From assembly GCA_000802045.1 (NCBI GenBank), contig JUEF01000040.1, forward strand, positions 1-51,282: a stretch of DNA of 51,282 nt, read 5' to 3'. A model generated the notes under the pieces. The model was given only the letters and a program-made list of their open reading frames with translations. It did not search any database and was not told the origin of the DNA. Position 1 is the stretch's first letter; each line of letters opens with the position of its first letter. The translations under genes were made by a program, and so were the position numbers. Positions 43,989 to 51,282 of this stretch are shown piece by piece. This DNA comes from Peptococcaceae bacterium BICA1-8 (GTDB lineage: Bacteria; Bacillota; Peptococcia; Peptococcales; BICA1-8).

Positions 43989-44189
43989 ATGTGGACTGTT
44001 GTTTATATTGCTCCTAATAGAATAATTGCTGAACAATTAAAAGAGGTCTTAGCAGGAGAAGGTTTGTTGGTCAATTTGAGATCCTCAGGCATTCCCCATT
44101 TGGGGGATTCAGGCTCTGTAGAAATTTTGGTACCAGAATCAGAAGTAGAGGAAGCCCACGAAATATTAAGCAGTGCTATTGCAAAGTAG
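43989..44189 (+). CDS. DUF2007-like small protein
   Basis: A 66-residue protein with WTVVYIAPNRIIAEQLKEVLAGEGLLVNLR and VEILVPESEVEEAHEIL, resembling the DUF2007 (putative signal-transducing) fold. The function is unknown. It has a strong AAAGGAGG site and stands between mtrB and pfkA, a common position for such genes in Clostridia. Confidence 0.75.
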   Translation: MWTVVYIAPNRIIAEQLKEVLAGEGLLVNLRSSGIPHLGDSGSVEILVPESEVEEAHEILSSAIAK

Positions 44190-45495
<1,306 letters not shown>

Positions 45496-45512
45496 AAAGG
45501 AGGGGATGATTT

Positions 45513-47264
45513 ATGAGGCGTACTAAAATTGTCTGCACTATAGGTCCTGCCAGTGAATCAGTAGAAAAATTATGTCAGCTTATCGAAAGCGGTATGAATG
45601 TAGCGCGCTTGAACTTTTCTCATGGTACCCATGAAGAGCATGGACAACGGATTAGAAACATACGTGAAGCAGTAAAAATAACAAATAAGCCTGTTGCTAT
45701 TATGTTAGATACAAAAGGGCCTGAAATTCGGACCGGTTTGTTAAAGGACGGGAAAATAACCCTAGAAACCGGCAAAGAATTTATACTAACTACTGAAGAA
45801 ATAGAAGGAACTAGAGAAAGGGTTACTGTTAACTATCCCGGTTTAACCAAGGATATCCAGATTGGAAAACAGATCCTATTGGATGATGGTTTAATAGCTC
45901 TTGAAGTCCTAAAGGTAGAAGGCACAGAAATATATTGTCAAATATTAAATGGTGGGGAATTAAGCAACAGAAAAGGTGTTAATGTACCTGGGGTTGTTAT
46001 TAAATTACCTGCTATTACTGGTAAAGATATTGCAGATATTAAATTTGGTATTGAGCAGGATATTGATTTTATAGCTGCATCCTTTATCCGCAGTGCCAGT
46101 GATGTGTTGGAAATTCGTAAGATTCTAGAAGACTATAAGGTAGATATCCATATTATCTCCAAGATTGAAAATCACCAAGGTGTAGTATATATTGATGAGA
46201 TACTAGAGGTGTCTGATGGATTAATGGTTGCTAGGGGTGACCTAGGGGTAGAAATTCCTGCTGAAGAAGTCCCATTAATCCAAAAGATGATGATTGAGAA
46301 ATGTAACAGAGCGGGTAAGCCCGTAATAACCGCCACACAGATGCTTGATTCCATGATTAGAAATCCCAGGCCTACAAGAGCCGAAGCCAGTGATGTAGCT
46401 AATGCTATTTTAGATGGTACAGATGCTATAATGCTCTCAGGTGAAACTGCCGCGGGTAAATATCCGTTAGAGTCAGTACAGACAATGGCAAGAATTGCTG
46501 AGAGGATAGAAACTGCTATCAAACATGAACAAATTGCCGCCATGCGGGGTATAGTAACTCGTCAGACAACTACCGATGCTATTAGTCATGCAACATGTGC
46601 AACAGCCCAAAGTTTGGAGGCAGCTGCTATTATTACTGCTACTGAGTCTGGCTTTACTGCACGGATGGTATCCAAGTATCGCCCTAAAGCACCTATTATT
46701 GCTGTTACTCCAAAGCTTAAGGCACAGCGTAAGCTTCTTTTGGTTTGGGGTGTAGAACCAATTTTCGCACCGGAGACATATGGTACAGATGCCATGTTTG
46801 AGCAGTCCATAAATGCTTCCTTAGCTGCAGGATTAATAAAAAATGGAGACTTGGTAGTTATTACTACTGGTGTACCGGTAGGAGTACCGGGAACAACTAA
46901 CCTAATTAAGGTAGAGGTTGTGGGACAAATATTAGCCCAAGGTTCAGGAATTGGGCGAAATAGTGCAACAGGGACAGTGCAAGTAGCCAAGAGTGCACAG
47001 CAAGCAGTAACAGAAATCCAACCCGATGAAATCCTAGTTGTCCATGCAACAGATGCTGATTACGTTCCTGCTATGCAAAAGGCAGCAGGCGTTATCACTG
47101 AGGAAGGTGGCTTGACTTCTCATGCAGCAATTGTTTGCCTGAGCTTGGGCAAACCAGTTATTGTTGGTGTAGAAAACGCAACCGAGAGGCTGCCTACCGG
47201 AACTTTAATAACTATGGATGTGACTAGAGGAGTTATATATAGGGGACGGACAAAGGTGATGTAG
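45513..47264 (+). CDS. pyk: Pyruvate kinase with C-terminal PEP-utiliser-like domain
   Basis: At 583 residues this is the long Bacillus-type enzyme. [17 protein letters not shown] and [15 protein letters not shown] open the barrel, and [18 protein letters not shown] holds the catalytic lysine. [17 protein letters not shown] and [40 protein letters not shown] are the family signatures. The last ~100 residues form a phosphohistidine-like domain ([23 protein letters not shown]), as in Bacillus. An AAAGGAGGGG site precedes the ATG. Confidence 0.96.
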   Translation: MRRTKIVCTIGPASESVEKLCQLIESGMNVARLNFSHGTHEEHGQRIRNIREAVKITNKPVAIMLDTKGPEIRTGLLKDGKITLETGKEFILTTEEIEGTRERVTVNYPGLTKDIQIGKQILLDDGLIALEVLKVEGTEIYCQILNGGELSNRKGVNVPGVVIKLPAITGKDIADIKFGIEQDIDFIAASFIRSASDVLEIRKILEDYKVDIHIISKIENHQGVVYIDEILEVSDGLMVARGDLGVEIPAEEVPLIQKMMIEKCNRAGKPVITATQMLDSMIRNPRPTRAEASDVANAILDGTDAIMLSGETAAGKYPLESVQTMARIAERIETAIKHEQIAAMRGIVTRQTTTDAISHATCATAQSLEAAAIITATESGFTARMVSKYRPKAPIIAVTPKLKAQRKLLLVWGVEPIFAPETYGTDAMFEQSINASLAAGLIKNGDLVVITTGVPVGVPGTTNLIKVEVVGQILAQGSGIGRNSATGTVQVAKSAQQAVTEIQPDEILVVHATDADYVPAMQKAAGVITEEGGLTSHAAIVCLSLGKPVIVGVENATERLPTGTLITMDVTRGVIYRGRTKVM

Positions 47265-47271
47265 GTAAAAA

Positions 47272-47324
<53 letters not shown>

Positions 47325-47515
47325 ATTTGTGCCCAGTAAATAAAGTGAAAGAGTGTGAGAGTATGAGATTGCTTGGCAGTAGTAATTATACTTGCATGTC
47401 ATTGCGAAGGAGGTTACGACTGAAGCAATCTCTACATTTTTTTCTGTAACACTGTAGAACTGTAGCTTCTGTAGGTTCTCGCCCAATTGCTCACTCTATT
47501 TTATGGAGGAAGAAA

Positions 47516-47857
47516 ATGCCGCTTATTATTGTTTTATTAGGAGTAGGGTCGTTTATAATCGCCTTGACAGTATCCTGGCAGGTAAAAAATATTAATCCTG
47601 ATTTTATATCAGTTGCTAAATATAATTTAATGATTGCTCCAATCCTGTTTCTTGCAAATATATCATTAGGCATAGGATTTACCAAGGGTCACCAGATTTA
47701 CAAGAACCTTCCTTTAATTATCGCATCCCAGACCTTTATCTACTATATATTTATTTTGGGTTTTTCAATTTATCTTTTAGGGGATAAAGTTTCTGTTATT
47801 AAAGCCCTACTAGCTTTTAGCATGATTGCTTTTGCAATTTGGCTGATTAAGAGCTAA
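47516..47857 (+). CDS. Small four-span membrane protein, DMT/EamA-like half
   Basis: A 113-residue protein with four hydrophobic segments (about residues 2-21, 40-58, 68-88 and 92-111). GDKVSVIKALLAFSMIAFAIWL resembles one half of a drug/metabolite transporter of the EamA type. It could be a small stand-alone transporter or a degenerate half-gene. A TGGAGG site precedes the ATG. No operon partner is evident. Confidence 0.62.
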   Translation: MPLIIVLLGVGSFIIALTVSWQVKNINPDFISVAKYNLMIAPILFLANISLGIGFTKGHQIYKNLPLIIASQTFIYYIFILGFSIYLLGDKVSVIKALLAFSMIAFAIWLIKS

Positions 47858-48044
47858 GTATTTACATAATATTCCCTTGTTAACTTCAGAACAAAATTGT
47901 AAAATTATTTAGTGTGTAACACCATTATTTCTTTAGAAGGAGGGTAGAAAGTGTATCAGTTCCAACTGATACTTGTAACAAGTTTGGTAAAACTAAATAA
48001 AATAATACTATCTAAAAACAGCACAAATTAAATAAAAATATAAA

Positions 48045-48249
48045 GCGCCAGAACCAACTAGACGTTAGAGGTTGGAAGTTAGAGGTTAGAACTAAAAAAC
48101 TAGTCACCAGTCACTAGTAACTTCTTAGATGGTTGACGAGGGTGGGAGTTAATCGAAGAATTCGGCGGATGCTCCCCGGTCACTGTATGACCGAAAAAGA
48201 TACTACAAAACCCGGAAGTAATTTCGGGCACAAAGGGTGTCAAATACAG
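48045..48249 (+). ncRNA. glmS ribozyme / riboswitch
   Basis: The RNA starts with GCGCCAGAAC, cleaved before G48045. After the P1 arm comes TTGACGAGG (48133-48141), then GGGAGTTAATCGAA and TTCGGCGGATGCTCCC, the conserved P2.1/P2.2 core. The 3' domain is closed by CTGTAT (48183-48188) with ATACAG (48244-48249). The element lies 29 nt before the glmS start. It self-cleaves using glucosamine-6-phosphate as cofactor and lowers glmS expression. The P1 arm is extended by about 70 nt of dispersed-repeat sequence (48057-48129); AACCA and TGGTT close it. Confidence 0.95.
48098..48122. repeat. CTAGTCACCAGTCACTAG dispersed repeat inside glmS ribozyme P1
   Basis: The element CTAGTCACCAGTCACTAGTA sits in the P1 loop region of the glmS ribozyme. 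It is preceded at 48063-48092 by GTTAGAGGTTGGAAGTTAGA, another repeat word, related to the words at 15443-15475. Confidence 0.75.
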
Positions 48250-48278
48250 TTGTGCTGTAACTTAAGGAGGAATTAATT

Positions 48279-50102
48279 TTGTGTGGTATCGTAGGTTATA
48301 TCGGTAATAAAGAGGCTACTCCGATTTTAGTAGAAGGTTTACGTAAATTAGAGTACCGGGGTTATGATTCCGCTGGCGTTGCAGTTTTAAAGGAAGGCAG
48401 ATTACAGGTTATCAAGGCAGAGGGTAAACTGTCATTTTTGGAAAGTAAACTTCTTGGCAAAAATCCTACAGGAAGTATAGGTATTGGCCATACTCGTTGG
48501 GCGACACATGGAAGGCCATCAGATGAAAATTCCCATCCCCATACCAGTTGTTCAGAAGACTTTGCTGTAGTTCATAATGGTATCATCGAAAACTATATGG
48601 AGCTTAAGGAATGGCTAGAAGAACAAGGACATATCTTTTCGTCTGAAACTGATACCGAAGTAATTGCTCACATGGTAGAGCATTATTATACCGACAATTT
48701 AGAAAAAGCAGTAAAAATAACCTTAGACAAAATTCACGGGTCTTATGCTTTGGGTGTTATCTGCAAGAACGAGCCTGATAAGCTTATTGCAGCTCGAAAA
48801 GATAGCCCCTTGGTAATTGGCATTGGTGAAGGGGAAAATTTTATTGCCTCAGACATACCAGCTTTACTTTCCCATACTAGAAAATGCTATCTAATAAATG
48901 ATGGAGAAGTCTGTGTACTTACTCCTGAAACAATAAAGATTACAACAATTTCCGGGGAAATAGTGAATAAAGAGGTGTTCTATGTCTCCTGGGATGCTGA
49001 AGCTGCTGAAAAAGGCGGCTATGAACATTTTATGCTCAAAGAGATCCACGAACAACCGGTTGCCTTTAGAAAAGCCTTAAGCGGTAGAATTGCAGGAAAT
49101 AAAGTTAAATTTGAAGATTTCCATCTGCCTTTAGAGACCATAAATAAATGGAAGAAGGTATATATTGTAGCCTGTGGTACTGCCTATCATGCAGGTTTAG
49201 TTGGCAAAGGTATTTTTGAAAATCTTTTACGTATTCCGGTAGAAGTAGATATTGCTTCTGAATTCCGCTACCGGAGACCATTAATCGATGATGAAACCCT
49301 GGTTATTGTTATAAGCCAGTCCGGGGAAACTGCTGATACCTTAGCTGCTCTAAGAGAAGCTAAAAGTAAAGGTGCTAGTGTTTTGGCAATTACCAATGTA
49401 GTGGGTAGTTCCATTGCCCGAGAAGCAGACTTTGTAGTATTTATTTGGGCAGGACCAGAAATTGCTGTAGCATCAACAAAAGCTTATACAACAATGCTGG
49501 TAGCAGAATATTTATTAGCACTCTACCTTGGTCAGCTTAAGGGTGTAGTTAGTGAAACTGAGGCAAAAGTAATTATTGATGCATTGCACTCTCTACCGGA
49601 AACAGCTATCAGAATTTTAAATGAAGTAGATAAATATAAAGAAATTGCTGATGAATATAAAGAAAAGCATGACGCCTTCTTTATTGGTCGGGGCTTTGAC
49701 TGGGCTGTAGCCCAAGAAGGTGCTCTAAAGCTGAAGGAGATTTCTTATATTCATGCCGAGGCTTATGCTGCCGGCGAATTAAAGCACGGAACACTAGCTT
49801 TAATTACAAAGGAAACGCCTGTAATTGCCTTATGTGTCCAGAAAAGCACCTACGATAAAACTTTATCAAATATCAAAGAAGTAAAAGCCCGGGATGCAGA
49901 AGTATTGGCAATTGCAATAGAAGGTGATACCGAAGTAGCTAAATATGTGGATGATGTTATTTACATTCCGGATATTTATAACTTTGTAGCTCCGATTCTT
50001 ACAGTAATACCTTTGCAGTTGATTTCTTACTATGCCTCCAAAGCCAGAGGCTGCAACGTCGATCAACCACGGAATTTGGCTAAGAGCGTGACGGTTGAGT
50101 AG
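48279..50102 (+). CDS. glmS: Glutamine-fructose-6-phosphate aminotransferase (isomerizing)
   Basis: A 607-residue GlmS starting at TTG behind AAGGAGG, giving Cys2 as catalytic nucleophile (M-CGIVGYIG). The glutaminase domain keeps GHTRWATHGRPSDENSHPH and HNGIIENY. Two SIS domains follow (ACGTAYHAGLVGKG; SQSGETADTLAALREAK; GRGFDWAVAQEGALKLKEISY), ending in the conserved QPRNLAKSVTVE. It makes glucosamine-6-phosphate for cell wall synthesis and is controlled by the ribozyme just upstream. Confidence 0.97.
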   Translation: MCGIVGYIGNKEATPILVEGLRKLEYRGYDSAGVAVLKEGRLQVIKAEGKLSFLESKLLGKNPTGSIGIGHTRWATHGRPSDENSHPHTSCSEDFAVVHNGIIENYMELKEWLEEQGHIFSSETDTEVIAHMVEHYYTDNLEKAVKITLDKIHGSYALGVICKNEPDKLIAARKDSPLVIGIGEGENFIASDIPALLSHTRKCYLINDGEVCVLTPETIKITTISGEIVNKEVFYVSWDAEAAEKGGYEHFMLKEIHEQPVAFRKALSGRIAGNKVKFEDFHLPLETINKWKKVYIVACGTAYHAGLVGKGIFENLLRIPVEVDIASEFRYRRPLIDDETLVIVISQSGETADTLAALREAKSKGASVLAITNVVGSSIAREADFVVFIWAGPEIAVASTKAYTTMLVAEYLLALYLGQLKGVVSETEAKVIIDALHSLPETAIRILNEVDKYKEIADEYKEKHDAFFIGRGFDWAVAQEGALKLKEISYIHAEAYAAGELKHGTLALITKETPVIALCVQKSTYDKTLSNIKEVKARDAEVLAIAIEGDTEVAKYVDDVIYIPDIYNFVAPILTVIPLQLISYYASKARGCNVDQPRNLAKSVTVE

Positions 50103-50467
50103 GTTATGAATTAGATTCACACTAGATGAGTGAGTGCTGCAATAGAAAATGACAGTGAATGCAATAAATCACTAGTTTTTTGACAGTAAACGTATGTTCT
50201 ATTGTTAGTCTTAGATGCATAAGATTTATTAATAAACACAAAAAACCATATTCTGCAAGTAGACTAAATCCCATTAACTTTTTTGGTTAATGGGATTTTT
50301 GTTATAAGAAGATGGATTTCTGCTGGTAGTTGGTGAAAGATTTCTATTTTATATAACATATGCTTTCAATAAATATTTTTAGTAATGTTTTGAGAATGTT
50401 TTTTGTAATGGAGTGTGGACTAATATGTGTTATATTTTCGAATGTCAATGCATTTCTTTACCACCTG
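50103..50467. other. Intergenic region downstream of glmS
   Basis: Apart from the glmS terminator I see no gene here. An open frame from 50360 is unconvincing because it continues through the tRNA-Leu copies. Confidence 0.6.
50266..50301 (+). terminator. Terminator after glmS
   Basis: ATCCCATTAAC (50268-50278) and GTTAATGGGAT (50286-50296) pair around TTTTTTG and are followed by TTTT. Confidence 0.85.
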
Positions 50468-50577
50468 ACTTTTTGGAGGCGTTACGTCAGTGTCAGTTTG
50501 GATATCTCGGAGAGTCTGGAACTGGCAGACAGGCACGTTTGTGGCGGCGTTATGTCAGTGTCGGGTTGGATATCTCG
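50468..50577 (+). pseudogene. Two decayed tRNA-Leu copies
   Basis: Positions 50509-50577 align with the intact tRNA-Leu downstream: GAGAGTCTGGAACTGGCAGA and CAGGCACGTTTG are nearly identical, while the anticodon arm, variable arm and acceptor 3' half are altered (GGATATCTCG in place of the T-loop end, no CCA). A further upstream fragment at 50473-50509 repeats only the 3' half (GGCGTTACGTCAGTGTCAGT then TTGGATATCTCG). Neither can fold as a full tRNA. Confidence 0.7.
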
Positions 50578-50616
50578 AAAAAATGACCCTCTGAAAAAAC
50601 TAAATAATTCTAATAT

Positions 50617-50701
50617 GCGAGAGTGCTGGAACTGGCAGACAGGCACGTTTGAGGGGCGTGTGTCTTATGGCGTACGGGTTCAAGTCCCGCTTCTCGCACC
50701 A
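50617..50701 (+). tRNA. tRNA-Leu (anticodon GAG)
   Basis: Acceptor GCGAGAG pairs with TTCTCGC (one G-T). The D-arm has TGGAACTGGCAGACAGGCA. The anticodon stem CACGT/GCGTG encloses loop TTGAGGG, giving GAG, which reads CUU/CUC. A long class II variable arm (about TGTCTTATGGCGTA) follows, then T-arm GGGTTCAAGTCCC. The 3' CCA is encoded (50699-50701). Confidence 0.92.
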
Positions 50702-50714
50702 TATATTAACGATT

Positions 50715-50754
50715 GAGCATCAAGGTTATATTAACTTTGATGCTCTTTTTTTTA
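50715..50754 (+). terminator. Terminator after tRNA-Leu
   Basis: GAGCATCAAGGTTA (50715-50728) pairs with TAACTTTGATGCTC (50732-50745) with one G-T, followed by eight T. Confidence 0.88.
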
Positions 50755-50956
50755 TTTTCTCAGGAGAGCAGTAGTTATATTTTAGATAATGAGCATGGTT
50801 GATAGGAATAAAATATATTGTAAATTTTATAAATTAAGCTGTAAGCCGTTGAAGTCTTTTTAACTCTTTACATTACGTATTTTTACAGCAGTTGCTTGAA
50901 AACATCAGCACTTGGATAAAGCAGGTTGAACAGGAATTTACGATGGAGGAGCTTAA
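50755..50956. other. Region between tRNA-Leu terminator and recombinase fragment
   Basis: No intact gene. The stretch 50880-50982 encodes LLENISTWIKQVEQEFTMEE in one frame, possibly the preceding part of the recombinase coiled coil before a frameshift. Confidence 0.4.
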
Positions 50957-51282
50957 TCCAGGCTTGAGGAGCTTGGGCAAGAAATGATGGGCCTTATAAC
51001 ACTAAACGCACGAGCGGGCACTGGTACTGAGGCCTATGAGGCTGAATATATAAGGGTATCGGAGGAAATGGAGCAAATACGTGAGTGTAAGGCAGCCATA
51101 GAAGAATCGGAGTTGTCAGAACTTCTTAGACAAAAAAGAATAGAGGAAATGAAAAAACACTTGAATTTTAAAGACACGCCTCTTGCAAAATTTGATGCTG
51201 CTTTATTTAGACGACTGGTTGAAAAGGTAATCATTCATTCTTTTGTAGAGGCAGTGTTTATTTTTAGAAGCGGAATTGAGCT
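50957..51282 (+). pseudogene. C-terminal fragment of a large serine recombinase, broken at the 5' end
   Basis: The frame ending at the window edge encodes a charged coiled-coil segment (ARAGTGTEAYEAEYIRVSEE, then EMEQIRECKAAIEESE) followed by FDAALFRRLVEKVIIHSFVEAVFIFRSGIE. This matches the tail of Tn4451/CD-type large serine recombinases as I know them. A stop (50954-50956) closes the frame upstream and no catalytic domain is found between the tRNA and here; a related-looking upstream segment in another frame (50880-50982) suggests a frameshift. The right end is cut by the window. Confidence 0.6.

Noticed and set aside
50360..50716. 118-residue open frame on the plus strand
   Set aside because: It runs straight through the two degenerate tRNA-Leu copies and into the intact tRNA, with no ribosome binding site or protein-like features.

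Overview
The window reads as an AT-rich chromosome segment of an anaerobic, endospore-forming Firmicute, probably class Clostridia (inference). Pointers are the spore genes (alpha/beta-type small acid-soluble protein, YtrH, YtrI), a glmS ribozyme, a TRAP (mtrB) gene, a Na+-pumping biotin decarboxylase, and Bacillus-like gene neighbourhoods (ytoI, ytrI-ytrH-dnaE, pfkA-pyk). Clostridial-style [4Fe-4S] enzymes dominate the left two thirds.

Layout. 1-2950: UxaA-type hydro-lyase in two subunits plus a LarA-type racemase. 3.0-8.3 kb: an oxaloacetate / methylmalonyl-CoA type Na+-pump decarboxylase operon with two carboxyltransferases, one biotin carrier and one membrane beta subunit. 8.5-29.2 kb: a large catabolic island holding an enolase-superfamily enzyme, a full-length aconitase, three LeuC/LeuD-type two-subunit hydro-lyases, an isocitrate/isopropylmalate dehydrogenase homologue, an MmgE/PrpD protein, a four-domain rhodanese, a tripartite tricarboxylate transporter (TctCBA), two unassigned proteins (one with ferredoxin clusters), a D-threonine-aldolase-like PLP enzyme and an ornithine cyclodeaminase homologue. 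A sigma-54 activator gene (29.2-31.3 kb, minus strand) closes the island, followed by a LUD protein and an FMN glutamate-synthase-like protein. 34-50 kb: mostly housekeeping (SASP, ytoI, ytrI/H, dnaE, pgpA-like, coaD, mtrB, pfkA, pyk, glmS). 50.1-51.3 kb: a tRNA-Leu preceded by two decayed copies and followed by a broken serine-recombinase end.

Main discovery. Five sites fit the -24/-12 sigma-54 promoter (GG-N10-GC within TGGCA..TTGCA): three stand before the uxaA, enolase and second leuC genes, two before the divergent prpD and rhodanese genes. Four copies of an unlisted inverted repeat, TTRGG-N12-CCYAA, lie upstream. The gap from repeat to the nearest promoter GG is 59, 60, 49 and 50 nt, so the distances differ by one helical turn. 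I infer that these are the enhancer sites of the sigma-54 activator encoded in the island and that all these units form one regulon.

How it may work (inference). TctCBA imports a di- or tricarboxylate; racemase/epimerase-like enzymes (LarA, enolase family) and up to six hydro-lyases (UxaA, aconitase, three LeuCD pairs, PrpD) rearrange hydroxyl groups; the dehydrogenase performs an oxidative decarboxylation; oxaloacetate or methylmalonyl-CoA would feed the Na+ pump. The LeuCD pairs differ at substrate-contact positions, suggesting distinct substrates. The true substrate cannot be read from sequence.

Intergenic DNA from 6 kb onward carries several families of short word-like dispersed repeats (for example CTAGTCACCAGTCACTAG), one of which sits inside the P1 arm of the glmS ribozyme.
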